Origin: Flavobacterium gilvum
GTDB lineage: Bacteria > Bacteroidota > Bacteroidia > Flavobacteriales > Flavobacteriaceae
DNA length: 64,000 nucleotides
Reading direction: 5' to 3'
Assembly (NCBI RefSeq): GCF_001761465.1
Contig: NZ_CP017479.1
Coordinates: 1,798,001 to 1,862,000 of the forward strand
In this document: in pieces, positions 1 to 7,652 of the stretch
Layout of the letters: every line of letters starts with the position of its first letter
Numbering within the stretch: the stretch's first letter is position 1
Translations under genes and position numbers: made by a program
Notes under the pieces: generated by a model
The model's input: the letters and a program-made list of their open reading frames with translations, nothing else
Told to the model about the DNA's origin: nothing
Database searches by the model: none

Positions 1-411
1 TGGGTTTTGCCAAAATTAAGTGAGACTTATTTTAGGAAAATTGGTTATGGCGCCATGGTGTTTTCTGGATTTGCAATGTTATTTCAATCAGGTTCTAGTT
101 TGTTATTTCCTAATAACTTAAACATTGGGAATCCTCAAACGCATAGGGAAATGACGTCAACGCTTGTATGGAATAAATGGAATCATGGGAATTTTGCAAT
201 GGAATATAGTTATGATGCTGAAAATGGTTTAGATTTAGAGCAAACTATTCCGATTACAGAACTTTCCAGTGAAAATAGAAGATTAGTATTTAGTAAAGCA
301 AAGGGGACAGACAAACTAATTATTGAAGCGGTGTATTCGATAGGAATGTACACTTATGAGGCTTATTATTTTAAAGACAAAAAATTAATAAAGAAATTAG
401 CCTTTAATTAA
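1..411 (+). CDS. Hypothetical protein, 5' end outside window
   Basis: The reading frame is open from the first base of the window, so the true start probably lies upstream; a TTG at 7 is the only visible alternative. About 136 codons remain. A hydrophobic stretch near the start (GAMVFSGFAMLF) could be a membrane segment, followed by a soluble part rich in charged residues. I recognise no family. It runs into a bidirectional terminator and is convergent with the initiator tRNA genes that, by my reconstruction, were its original neighbours before the element at 480-6418 inserted. Confidence 0.6.
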   Translation, partial: WVLPKLSETYFRKIGYGAMVFSGFAMLFQSGSSLLFPNNLNIGNPQTHREMTSTLVWNKWNHGNFAMEYSYDAENGLDLEQTIPITELSSENRRLVFSKAKGTDKLIIEAVYSIGMYTYEAYYFKDKKLIKKLAFN

Positions 412-452
412 AAGCAGTTGTTTTTAGGACTGCTGTCCGTTTAAGGAATAAA

Positions 453-480
453 AAAAGAGAACTTCGCGAAGTTCTCTTTT
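453..480. terminator. Bidirectional intrinsic terminator
   Basis: A perfect inverted repeat GAGAACTTCG/CGAAGTTCTC is flanked by A-runs on the left and T-runs on the right, so it can stop transcription from either side. On the minus strand it directly follows the tRNA 3'-end fragment at 480-493. I infer it was the original terminator of the tRNA-fMet gene. Confidence 0.8.
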
Positions 481-493
481 TTAGTAGCGGGAA
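480..493. repeat. Left attachment-site candidate (tRNA-fMet 3' end)
   Basis: The 14 bases TTTAGTAGCGGGAA are identical to 6405-6418, the 3' end (minus strand) of the intact initiator tRNA; 11 of them also match the 3' end of the second tRNA copy at 6310-6320. A tRNA 3' fragment on one side and an intact tRNA on the other is the usual footprint of integration at a tRNA gene. Attachment function is inferred. Confidence 0.6.
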
Positions 494-651
494 ATCTTAA
501 AAAATCTAACGAGTTTATTGATGATTTTTATAGAATTGTTTGTTTATGTGATTACTTTTAGGATAATGTACAGATTAATTTTAAGATTTCGTTTCGATTT
601 CATTTAAATCTTTTATATTTAGCAAATAAAAAATATTAAAAAAAAACATAT

Positions 652-1914
652 ATGAAAAACAATTTTTGCACCTTTTTTTTATTGATAGCGATTTTGGTGT
701 CCAATTACTCATTTTCAAAGGAAATCCAATGTAAATTACGAGGTAATGTAATTGGAGAAAATTCTAAATACTTGGTGTTAGTTAGTCAAGGAAAAGACGC
801 TAGAAATAATGGGGTGAAAATTCCAATTGTTGATGGTCATTTTGAACATGAATTGAAAACACCTTTTGTTGAACAATATACTTTGGTTTTTGGAGACGAA
901 TTGGAGAGAGGTGCATTTAGACCTATAAATTTCTTTGCGGAAAATGGTGTAGTTGAATTTTTATTACATTCGTCTCAGGAATTTGATAAAAATACAATAA
1001 AAGGAGGAATGTTGACCAATCAAAAGATTGCGTTTGAAAAAGAGAAAAAGAATATTTTTGAATCTAAAGCAAAAGAGTTTAGCATGGAAATTGGCTCTTT
1101 GTTTAAGTCTAATAATTATTATAGCGAAGATGTAAAAGCTATTCAGAAAAAATTTAAAGGTCTTGCAAACGGGGAGGAACTTAATAAACTCTATAAAATG
1201 CAAGATGAATTATTGGAAACAGAAAAAGGATATAATCCAAAAGCTTGGGTTTTAAAAAACAAGTTGGACTCGATTCAAAAAACCGCATTTGACTGGCAAA
1301 ATAAGTACATCAAAAAAAATCAAGATATTTTCTCATATTCACTTTTATTTGAAACTTTTCAAAATTATAAGCAATACAAAAAGATTGTTGATTTAGAGGC
1401 GGTGTCTAGCCTGTTTTTAATATATTCAAAGAAATATCCTTCACATCCTTACACCAAACAAATAGAAGAAATTTTAAATGGTATAAAGACAGTAAAAGTT
1501 GGTGGTCAATTTATAGATTTTTCAGCACCGACAATAGAAGGGAAATCTGTTAGGGTTTCAGAAGTAATAGCAGGTAAAGTTGCTATAATAGATTTGTGGG
1601 GGTCTTGGTGTGCACCATGTAGGGTGACAAGTAAAAGTTATATTCCAGTTTATGAAAAGTATAAAGATAAAGGGTTTGTCATTGTTGGGGTTGCTGGAGA
1701 ATTTAAAAACACTGATGCCTATAAAATTGCAATAGCAAAAGACAAATATCCTTGGCTAAACCTTATTGAGTTGGATAATAAAAATGGGATTTGGAACAAA
1801 TATAATATTTCTAATTCAGGGGGAAGTACATTTTTAATTGATTCTAAGGGTAAGATTTTGGCGATTCACCCAGATGCGGAGCAGTTGGAAAAAATTCTTA
1901 AAGAATTATTATAA
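652..1914 (+). CDS. TlpA-like thiol-disulfide oxidoreductase (DUF4369-type N-terminus)
   Basis: The 420-residue protein starts with a signal peptide (about residues 1-22, ending FSFSKE). A beta-rich region resembling the DUF4369 domain covers about 25-130, then a helical linker, then a thioredoxin/AhpC-TSA fold from about 285. The active site is WCAPC in the context DLWGSWCAPCR. It should act in the periplasm, exchanging disulfides with an unknown partner. It lies inside the proposed tRNA-integrated element and is its only obvious cargo enzyme. It is monocistronic, with a terminator at 1985-2006. The ATG follows an A-rich leader as usual here. Confidence 0.85.
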   Translation: MKNNFCTFFLLIAILVSNYSFSKEIQCKLRGNVIGENSKYLVLVSQGKDARNNGVKIPIVDGHFEHELKTPFVEQYTLVFGDELERGAFRPINFFAENGVVEFLLHSSQEFDKNTIKGGMLTNQKIAFEKEKKNIFESKAKEFSMEIGSLFKSNNYYSEDVKAIQKKFKGLANGEELNKLYKMQDELLETEKGYNPKAWVLKNKLDSIQKTAFDWQNKYIKKNQDIFSYSLLFETFQNYKQYKKIVDLEAVSSLFLIYSKKYPSHPYTKQIEEILNGIKTVKVGGQFIDFSAPTIEGKSVRVSEVIAGKVAIIDLWGSWCAPCRVTSKSYIPVYEKYKDKGFVIVGVAGEFKNTDAYKIAIAKDKYPWLNLIELDNKNGIWNKYNISNSGGSTFLIDSKGKILAIHPDAEQLEKILKELL

Positions 1915-1984
1915 ACTACTATGAAATTATTAAAATACTGTTATTCCTAACTCATTGGGAAATTATTATCACATAGAAATTAAG

Positions 1985-2006
1985 AACAACCTTCGGGTTG
2001 TTTTTT
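1985..2006 (+). terminator. Intrinsic terminator of the TlpA-like gene
   Basis: Stem AACAACC/GGTTGTT closes a TTCG tetraloop and is followed by a T-run. Confidence 0.8.
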
Positions 2007-2559
2007 GTTTTATAGTGTCTTAAATCGAAGAAAAATGGCTTTAAACCAGATGCTTATTCTGCTTTCTATCCCCTTCCTTATGTAGCAGGACTACCTCTAC
2101 CCACGAATCATAAAAGCGAACTTGAATTTGAGTAAACTCTCTTATGATTGATTTGAAAAAAAAATAAGTGGTTATTTTAAAAGTCCATATAAAAATAAAA
2201 ATTTTTGGTAGTTTTTTAGATGCCAAAAGCCAATAAACAGAGGTAATAAACCTTGTTTAGTGTGTTTTTTTTCGTTATGAATCCACACGTAAACATTCAC
2301 ACCACCACCACCAGAAAACCGCTGAAATTGCCCTAAAATAAGGCATTTGTTTTATATGTGATTTTCTGGAGTTAATGCGGATAACTCACAAAACAGTGTC
2401 CCACTTTGGAACAGTACTTTTTGTATCCAAAAAAAAATATTTTATCGAAAATGCTTCAATACGCTACACTTTTGAAAAAATGTTAGTATTTATTAAACAG
2501 ATGCACCTTGTATGATATTGGTGTATCTAATAAATAACAAAATACTAACAATTAAAAAA
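2007..2559. other. Gene-free spacer upstream of the HUH gene
   Basis: No convincing gene is seen; a 61-codon minus-strand frame (2041-2226) has no recognisable features. At 2397-2413 there is an imperfect palindrome, TGTCCCA-CTT-TGGAACA, about 150 bases before the initiator-like gene. It could be an operator or origin-associated repeat, which is a guess from position only. Confidence 0.4.
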
Positions 2560-3204
2560 ATGGAATATGAGAATTTAAAAGCATTTACAAGAAGTACAAA
2601 ATCTTCAAAAAGTACTGTTTACAGATTTTATAAAAAAAACAGTCAACTATTCAATGAAACAAAAATTAAAGGTGGAAAGCGTTTATTTCCAGCCGACCAT
2701 GTTAAATATTTTGATTCGGAAACCATGTTTGAGGAAAACAAAAATCTAAGAAAAGAAATCCAATCAATGAGAAATTTAATTGATTGTTTAGAAGATAAAA
2801 ACAGCCTGCAATATACATTGTGGATGATGGAATGGTCATTCTTTTTCACCATACCGTACAAACTTGAGCGCAACAAAAAAAGCTGTTTTAAGCAGATGCA
2901 CGGTGTCTATGATTATTTACTCAAAAAGTACGGTGATAATACGGAACTAAGAATGTTTTTTTCCACAGAACCGTTTACCGATAGAAAAGGGTATCACAAC
3001 CATTTTGTGATTTATATTGAAGATAAAAAATTACATGAGCAAGTTGTAACCGATATTCAAGAATATTTTAACTATGACCGTGTTGAGGTAAGTGTTTACG
3101 ATAAATACAAAGCTGGATTGTTCTATATGAGCAAAGAAGGGCTAAACGGAGAAGACTGGGATTTTATCAATAATAGTAAGAACACCACCAGCGATGAAAG
3201 TTAG
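2560..3204 (+). CDS. HTH-HUH replication-initiator-like protein
   Basis: The 214-residue protein has an N-terminal helix-turn-helix-like part (about 1-50, KSSKSTVYRFYKK), a short coiled coil (about 57-80), and a C-terminal region with the three motifs of HUH Rep nucleases: FFFTI (about 94-98), YHNHF with metal-binding-type histidines at about 146 and 148, and YMSKEG with a candidate catalytic tyrosine at about 189. The same motif order occurs in rolling-circle Rep proteins. I chose the ATG at 2560 because it follows an A-rich leader; an in-frame ATG at 2512 would add 16 residues. It overlaps a 45-residue ORF. Replication function is inferred from motifs; it could equally be a nicking or regulatory protein. 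Confidence 0.6.
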   Translation: MEYENLKAFTRSTKSSKSTVYRFYKKNSQLFNETKIKGGKRLFPADHVKYFDSETMFEENKNLRKEIQSMRNLIDCLEDKNSLQYTLWMMEWSFFFTIPYKLERNKKSCFKQMHGVYDYLLKKYGDNTELRMFFSTEPFTDRKGYHNHFVIYIEDKKLHEQVVTDIQEYFNYDRVEVSVYDKYKAGLFYMSKEGLNGEDWDFINNSKNTTSDES

Positions 3205-3331
3205 ATTTAAACTTTCCCAGTTTCAAAAAATACTGAAATCGGAGCCGTTAAAAGTACCCGTAATTTTTGATGCAGATGATTTTACCGATAAAGAATTTTT
3301 ACAATTATTACGGCTGTTACAAACCAATTAA
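3194..3331 (+). CDS. Small hypothetical protein (45 aa) coupled to the HUH gene
   Basis: ATG at 3194 overlaps the last 11 bases of the HUH gene in another frame and the ORF ends right at a terminator hairpin, so the two are probably one transcript with translational coupling. The product begins MKVRFKLSQFQKIL and contains VPVIFDADDFTDKEFLQLL, a plausible compact fold. No family is recognised. Its placement suggests a role together with the initiator-like protein. Confidence 0.5.
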   Translation: MKVRFKLSQFQKILKSEPLKVPVIFDADDFTDKEFLQLLRLLQTN

Positions 3332-3358
3332 ACGAAGCTAATCACTTCGTTTTTTTTT
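3331..3358 (+). terminator. Intrinsic terminator after the HUH/45-aa pair
   Basis: Stem AACGAAG/CTTCGTT with a 7-base loop is followed by a long T-run; it overlaps the last base of the upstream stop codon. Confidence 0.8.
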
Positions 3359-3487
3359 GGATTAAAATATTTATAAAATCCTCAAGCCCAGGAAAATCCA
3401 GGTTTTTCTTGTATAATCCAAAATAGACCTGGACATTTGGAGTGTAATAAATCACAAACGACCATTTAAGGTTTTAATCAGTAGAAA

Positions 3488-4165
3488 ATGAAAAAATTTA
3501 TATCGTATTACAGGGTCAGCCGAAAAGAACAAGGGCATAGTGGCTTAGGGTTATCAGCTCAAAAAGCTTCTGTAGAAAAATATGTTTCTAGCCAAGACGG
3601 AATTATTTTAAATGAATTTACTGAAATTGAAACAGGAACCAATAAACGGGAACGTGTAGAAATCCATAAGGCTATCGAAATGGCTAAGAATCAAAATGCG
3701 GTTTTGGTGATTGCTAAATTAGACCGTTTGGCTAGAAACGTGAATTTTGTCAGCTCTTTGATGGATGCAGGAATAGAGTTTTTGGCGGTAGACATGCCAT
3801 CAGCTAATAATTTCACCATCCATATTTTTTCGGCTCTAGCTGAACAAGAAGCCAAATTAATCAGTTCCAGAACTAAGGTGGCACTTGCGGAACTAAAGAA
3901 AAAAGGGGTGGAATTGGGGAACCCTAAAAATTTAACCAGCGAAGCCAGAGCCAAAGGAGTTAATAAAATCAAAGAAAACGCCCTAAATAATGATAGAAAT
4001 CGTCAGGCTCAGTCAATAATCCTAAATTGTAAAGAAAAAAATATGAGTTACAGACAAATAGCGGATTACCTGAATGGGTTGAACTTTAAAACCAGATATG
4101 GAAACCAGTTCTTACCATCAACCGTTCACCAGTTGTACAGTAAAACATTCCAAATGGTAGTCTGA
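3488..4165 (+). CDS. Serine recombinase, resolvase/invertase type
   Basis: The 225-residue protein has the resolvase catalytic domain: YYRVS with the nucleophile serine at about residue 11, and KLDRLARN with the catalytic arginines at about 80 and 83. A helical linker (AEQEAKLISSRTKVAL) follows, then a C-terminal helix-turn-helix (MSYRQIADYLN). It belongs with small resolvases that resolve or invert DNA by site-specific strand exchange. It sits inside the tRNA-integrated element as a second recombinase beside the large one at 4697. No obvious res site was identified nearby. Confidence 0.9.
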   Translation: MKKFISYYRVSRKEQGHSGLGLSAQKASVEKYVSSQDGIILNEFTEIETGTNKRERVEIHKAIEMAKNQNAVLVIAKLDRLARNVNFVSSLMDAGIEFLAVDMPSANNFTIHIFSALAEQEAKLISSRTKVALAELKKKGVELGNPKNLTSEARAKGVNKIKENALNNDRNRQAQSIILNCKEKNMSYRQIADYLNGLNFKTRYGNQFLPSTVHQLYSKTFQMVV

Positions 4166-4199
4166 TAAGTTTTTTATAACAAAAAGTTTTTAAAATGTT

Positions 4200-4432
4200 A
4201 TGAAATCACAAAAAGATTGGGTATCTTTGAGAAAATGGCAGAAAAGGCTAGAAACAATTGAACTTAATTGCTCCTTTTAGGTTATAAACTCCGAAATCCG
4301 CAGGGGGATGATTTTTGGTCATATAGGCGTATCACTTCAAATAATGGCAGTCACTTTGAAAAAAGTGATTGTTATTCGGATGGAAGCTGTTTAAGTAAAA
4401 CGGCAGAAATCCAAAAAATCAAAATAAAATAG
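4200..4432 (+). pseudogene. Possible frameshifted small gene
   Basis: A 26-codon ORF (ATG at 4200, stop at 4280) runs out where a second frame (4268-4432) opens with protein-like sequence, LGYKLRNPQGDDFW, then a serine- and charge-rich tail. One base of slippage near 4270-4280 would join them into a single product of about 75 residues. The junction does not look like a standard slippery heptamer, so a disabling frameshift or two independent ORFs are both possible. No family is recognised. Confidence 0.3.
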
Positions 4433-4524
4433 TATAAAAAATTGGGGAAACCCTAAGGGGAATTTCTATGCTTAAAAAATAATCTCCCACCAAAAAAAAT
4501 GAGAAAAGGTGTCTGAGGATAATA

Positions 4525-4689
4525 ATGGGTTTTGAATGTGAAAGCAGTAATGAAGAAAATGAAAAAATAAGATTGACGATTGATGAGTTAAGAAAATTTG
4601 AAGGATTTGAAACAATAACAGATTCGGATGCAGAAACAATAATTGAAAGTTTATTTCAATTAGCAATAATAGGATATAATATAAAATAA
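4525..4689 (+). CDS. Small acidic protein (54 aa) preceding the recombinase
   Basis: ATG at 4525 opens a 54-residue acidic protein containing the run IRLTIDELRKFEGFE, then ITDSDAETIIESLFQLAIIGYNI. This resembles the short conserved proteins encoded immediately ahead of large serine recombinases in other Bacteroidetes elements, as far as I recall. It ends 7 bases before the recombinase start, so the two are very likely co-translated; a role as recombination directionality factor or partner is a guess. Confidence 0.6.
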   Translation: MGFECESSNEENEKIRLTIDELRKFEGFETITDSDAETIIESLFQLAIIGYNIK

Positions 4690-4696
4690 TATAATT

Positions 4697-6352
4697 ATGG
4701 GATTAGATAGTTTTAAAAAATTTCAAAAAGAAAAAATAGTTGAAAAAGTTGAGGTAAAAGAGATTTGGGGTTATACACGAGTTAGCTCTAAAATGCAGTT
4801 GGTGAATAATAGTTTAGAAGAGCAAAGAATTGAAATCGTTGAATTTGCGAATAAGAATGGGTATTCTTTGAAAAACATGCTAGGGGGAACTTATGAAAGT
4901 GCTTCTGGAGATTTTACAAGGAAAGAATTTACGAAAATGATAGTAGAGGTAAAAAATGCGAAGAGAAAACCATTTGCAATCGCAATAAAATTTATTAGCC
5001 GTTTTTCTCGAACAGGTGGTAATGCTATTTCAATAGTAAATGAGTTAGTTGAAAAAACTGGTGTCCATTTGATAGAAACCTCAACAGGGCTTTGTACTGA
5101 TGATGAAAAAAGTAAGTTGGAGATTTACAATAAGCTAATTGATTCACGGAGAGAAAATATTGATAGGTTGGAGAAAACACTGCCTGGGATGAAATCATTA
5201 CTAAGAGCTGGTAATTGGTTAGGTAAAGCACCAAGAGGTTATACAATGCGAGGGAAAAAAGTCACGGATTATACTTTAATTCAAGAAACACAATCGATAA
5301 CAATTAATGATGAAGGAAAGATTTTAAAAAAAGCTTGGGATTTGAAGGTACGTGGAGAACGAGACTATTTAATTCAAAAGAAACTAGAAAAATTAGGATT
5401 AAAAATCACTAAACAAGCTCTAAGTGAAATGTGGAAAAAGCCATTCTATTGTGGAATATTAGTAAATTCTTTAATCGAAGAACCTGTAAGAGGAAACTGG
5501 AAAGGATTGGTTAGTGAAGAAGATTTTTTGAAAGTAAATAAGACGCTTTTAAGCGGTAAAAAAGTTGCGGACAGCAAAGAATATTCGAAATCAAAAATTT
5601 GTGATTCTAGGCCTTTAATTAGTTTCCTAAGATGTGAATGTGGGTGTTTACTTACTGGTTATGTTGTTGAGAAAAAGGGATTACATTATTACAAGTGCCA
5701 GAAATGTAAAAATGCCAGTTTTAATGCACACACTACCAAAAAATCCAAATTGGTGGGATTGAATAATTCCTTCGAGAATTTGCTGTCAAAATACACACTT
5801 AACACTCCATTTATCGAACCATTTAAAATGCAGTTGAATAAGCTGTTTGGTACTATGAATACTGAGGCGAAGGATGAAATGAAGAGTTTAGTTTCACAGA
5901 AAAAAGATTTAGAAATTAAAATTAAAAATTTGGATGACCGTTATTTTAACAATCCAAATTTCGGTGATGAAAAATATAATAAATATGTTTTGCAATTTGA
6001 AGCCGATTTAAAGGAAATAGAAGGGCTAATAGAGTTGAATGAAAAAAAATTATCTAACCACAAAATTCATGTAGAAAAAGTAGTTGAAAAAATCAAAAAT
6101 ATCAGTGATTGCTGGGCTGGAGGTGATGTGGAGAATAAAATGAGGATACAAAAACTAGTGTTTCCAGAAGGTTTATCCATTAGAGCTGAAAATAGGGAAT
6201 ATCTAACCAATAAAGTGAACGGTATTTTTGATTTAATCCCAGTAGTTACAAGGGGTTACGAAGGTAGTAAAAATGAAAAAACCCATCAATTATATGATGG
6301 GTCGTCCTCAGTAGCGGGAACTGGACTCGAACCAGTGACCTTCGGGTTATGA
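4697..6352 (+). CDS. Large serine recombinase (integrase)
   Basis: The 551-residue protein has an N-terminal resolvase domain (WGYTRVSS, nucleophile serine at about 30; FISRFSR), a recombinase domain (GMKSLLRAGNWLGKAPRGY to about 290), a zinc-ribbon-like part with CECGC and CQKC at about 310-345, and a coiled coil typical of integrases of this class. It should catalyse integration and excision of the element. The last 13 codons (VAGTGLEPVTFGL) are read from the antisense of the initiator tRNA gene, so the tail is supplied by the target site. The gene therefore abuts or overlaps the attachment site, which supports its role in integrating at tRNA-fMet. Confidence 0.9.
   Translation: MGLDSFKKFQKEKIVEKVEVKEIWGYTRVSSKMQLVNNSLEEQRIEIVEFANKNGYSLKNMLGGTYESASGDFTRKEFTKMIVEVKNAKRKPFAIAIKFISRFSRTGGNAISIVNELVEKTGVHLIETSTGLCTDDEKSKLEIYNKLIDSRRENIDRLEKTLPGMKSLLRAGNWLGKAPRGYTMRGKKVTDYTLIQETQSITINDEGKILKKAWDLKVRGERDYLIQKKLEKLGLKITKQALSEMWKKPFYCGILVNSLIEEPVRGNWKGLVSEEDFLKVNKTLLSGKKVADSKEYSKSKICDSRPLISFLRCECGCLLTGYVVEKKGLHYYKCQKCKNASFNAHTTKKSKLVGLNNSFENLLSKYTLNTPFIEPFKMQLNKLFGTMNTEAKDEMKSLVSQKKDLEIKIKNLDDRYFNNPNFGDEKYNKYVLQFEADLKEIEGLIELNEKKLSNHKIHVEKVVEKIKNISDCWAGGDVENKMRIQKLVFPEGLSIRAENREYLTNKVNGIFDLIPVVTRGYEGSKNEKTHQLYDGSSSVAGTGLEPVTFGL
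6275..6302 (-). terminator. Intrinsic terminator of the tRNA-fMet transcript
   Basis: On the minus strand ACCCATCA/TGATGGGT forms an 8-bp stem followed by a T-run, ten bases past the tRNA 3' end. It lies inside the recombinase coding region on the other strand, so the element appears to carry a replacement terminator for the tRNA it interrupts. Confidence 0.75.
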
Positions 6353-6384
6353 GCCCGACGAGCTGCCTACTGCTCTATCCCGCG
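6312..6384 (-). tRNA. Initiator tRNA-Met (CAU), copy 1
   Basis: The 73-nt gene (no encoded CCA) has anticodon CAT and the initiator hallmarks: an unpaired 1:72 position (C.T) and three consecutive G-C pairs at the base of the anticodon stem (GGG/CCC). It differs from copy 2 only in the T stem, which reads ACTGG/CCAGT instead of ACAGG/CCTGT, a compensatory base-pair swap. The plus-strand recombinase gene overlaps its 3' half. It follows copy 2 by 25 bases and is presumably co-transcribed with it. Confidence 0.95.
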
Positions 6385-6404
6385 ATGTACGGTAAAATTC
6401 AATA

Positions 6405-6418
6405 TTTAGTAGCGGGAA
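6405..6418. repeat. Right attachment-site candidate
   Basis: TTTAGTAGCGGGAA, identical to 480-493, covers the 3' end of tRNA copy 2 and three bases beyond. Whether strand exchange occurred here or at the related 11-bp match at 6310-6320 in copy 1 cannot be told from one sequence. Confidence 0.5.
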
Positions 6419-6482
6419 CAGGACTCGAACCTGTGACCTTCGGGTTATGAGCCCGACGAGCTGCCTACTGCTCTATCCCGCG
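6410..6482 (-). tRNA. Initiator tRNA-Met (CAU), copy 2
   Basis: This is a 73-nt initiator tRNA with the same initiator features as copy 1 and the T stem ACAGG/CCTGT. It is promoter-proximal in a tandem pair transcribed on the minus strand from the promoter at 6495-6528. Confidence 0.95.
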
Positions 6483-6494
6483 ATGTTTCGGGTG

Positions 6495-6528
6495 CAAATA
6501 TACGACGAAAATCGACACTTTCGACAAA
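6495..6528 (-). promoter_or_regulatory. Promoter of the tRNA-fMet pair
   Basis: On the minus strand TTTG (6528-6525), a 22-base spacer and TATATTTG (6502-6495) match the Bacteroidetes -33/-7 consensus, with the -7 box 12 bases upstream of the mature tRNA 5' end. Confidence 0.75.
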
Positions 6529-6571
6529 AAATTTAAAAAATGTTTTATTTTATCTATTGGCTTGATATGAC

Positions 6572-6579
6572 TACCTTTG
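6572..6579 (+). promoter_or_regulatory. era promoter, -7 element
   Basis: TACCTTTG fits the Bacteroidetes -7 consensus TAnnTTTG, 20 bases before the era ATG, giving a very short leader. The -33 region is T-rich but not a clean TTTG. Confidence 0.6.
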
Positions 6580-6599
6580 CGGCATAAATTATAGAAAGA

Positions 6600-7481
6600 A
6601 TGGCACATAAAGCAGGTTTTGTAAATATCATAGGGAATCCAAACGTTGGGAAATCAACGCTTATGAATGCCTTTGTTGGTGAAAGATTGTCGATTATTAC
6701 CTCGAAAGCACAAACAACTCGTCATAGAATTCTCGGAATTGTAAATGGAGAAGATTTTCAAATGGTATTGTCGGACACTCCGGGAATCATCAAGCCGGCT
6801 TATGAAATGCAGGAATCGATGATGGATTTTGTAAAATCAGCTTTTGAGGATGCCGATGTTTTGATTTATATGGTCGAAATTGGGGAGCAGGAACTTAAAG
6901 ACGAAGCTTTTTTTAATAAAATAATCCATTCCAAAATTCCGGTTTTGTTGTTGCTGAACAAAATTGATAATTCGAACCAAGAACAACTCGAGGAGCAAGT
7001 GGCTTTTTGGACTGCGAAAGTTCCCAATGCTGAAATTTATCCAATATCGGCGTTGAAAAATTTTAATGTGCCAGAAGTATTTCAGAGAATTATTTCATTA
7101 TTGCCAGATTCTCCGCCCTATTATCCAAAAGATCAATTGACAGATAAACCAGAACGTTTCTTTGTGAATGAAATTATTCGTGAAAAAATCTTGCTGAATT
7201 ACAGTAAAGAGATTCCGTATGCAGTAGAAATTGTAACCGAAGAATTTTTTGAAGACGAAAAAATTATCCGAATTCGTTCAGTAATTATGGTAGAGCGTGA
7301 TACCCAAAAAGGAATTATCATTGGTCACAAAGGTGCAGCTCTGAAAAAAGTAGGAATGGATTCTCGTGCGGACTTGGAGAAATTCTTTGGGAAACAAATC
7401 CATATTGAATTGTATGTAAAAGTGAATAAAAACTGGAGAAGTAACGCTAATATGCTAAAGCGTTTTGGATATAATCAGTAG
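6600..7481 (+). CDS. era: GTPase Era
   Basis: The 293-residue protein has the TRAFAC GTPase domain first (G1 GNPNVGKST, G3 DTPG, G4 NKID) and a C-terminal KH RNA-binding domain (GIIIGHKGAALKKVG). This is the standard Era architecture and length. Era binds the 3' end of 16S rRNA and assists 30S subunit assembly. The TTSRHR-type switch appears as AQTTRHRI. It is transcribed alone from 6572-6579 to the terminator at 7532. Confidence 0.97.
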   Translation: MAHKAGFVNIIGNPNVGKSTLMNAFVGERLSIITSKAQTTRHRILGIVNGEDFQMVLSDTPGIIKPAYEMQESMMDFVKSAFEDADVLIYMVEIGEQELKDEAFFNKIIHSKIPVLLLLNKIDNSNQEQLEEQVAFWTAKVPNAEIYPISALKNFNVPEVFQRIISLLPDSPPYYPKDQLTDKPERFFVNEIIREKILLNYSKEIPYAVEIVTEEFFEDEKIIRIRSVIMVERDTQKGIIIGHKGAALKKVGMDSRADLEKFFGKQIHIELYVKVNKNWRSNANMLKRFGYNQ

Positions 7482-7531
7482 GTTTCAGTTATGAATTATG
7501 GTTCGTGAGTAAACTCTAAAAAAACATAAAG

Positions 7532-7567
7532 TCAGTATTGGAATTTGTTCTAATACTGATTTTTTTT
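7532..7567 (+). terminator. Intrinsic terminator of era
   Basis: Stem TCAGTATT/AATACTGA is followed by eight T residues. Confidence 0.85.
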
Positions 7568-7568
7568 A

Positions 7569-7645
7569 ACCGCAAAGGGCACAAAGAATTACGCGAAGTT
7601 CGCAAAGCTTTGCGGTCATAGCGGTTTCTTTGTGTCCTTTGCTGT
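7569..7645. repeat. CGCAAAG-type inverted repeat
   Basis: ACCGCAAAGGGCACAAAG on the left pairs with CTTTGTGTCCTTTGCTGT on the right, with an inner GCGAAGTTCGC palindrome. The same word family recurs in many spacers of this window (33296, 33897, 35643, 56043, 59064). Confidence 0.7.
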
Positions 7646-7652
7646 TAAATTT

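Noticed and set aside
2041..2226. 61-codon minus-strand ORF
   Set aside because: Low-complexity, no family, no leader pattern; the spacer has no other sign of a gene on that strand.
3194..3331. HUH gene and 45-aa ORF as a toxin-antitoxin pair
   Set aside because: The first protein has Rep-type motifs rather than toxin motifs and the small protein has no antitoxin signature.
6312..6352. C-terminal VAGTGLEPVTFGL of the recombinase as a conserved protein domain
   Set aside because: It is an in-frame reading of the antisense of tRNA-fMet, so similarity to other proteins with this ending reflects tRNA sequence.
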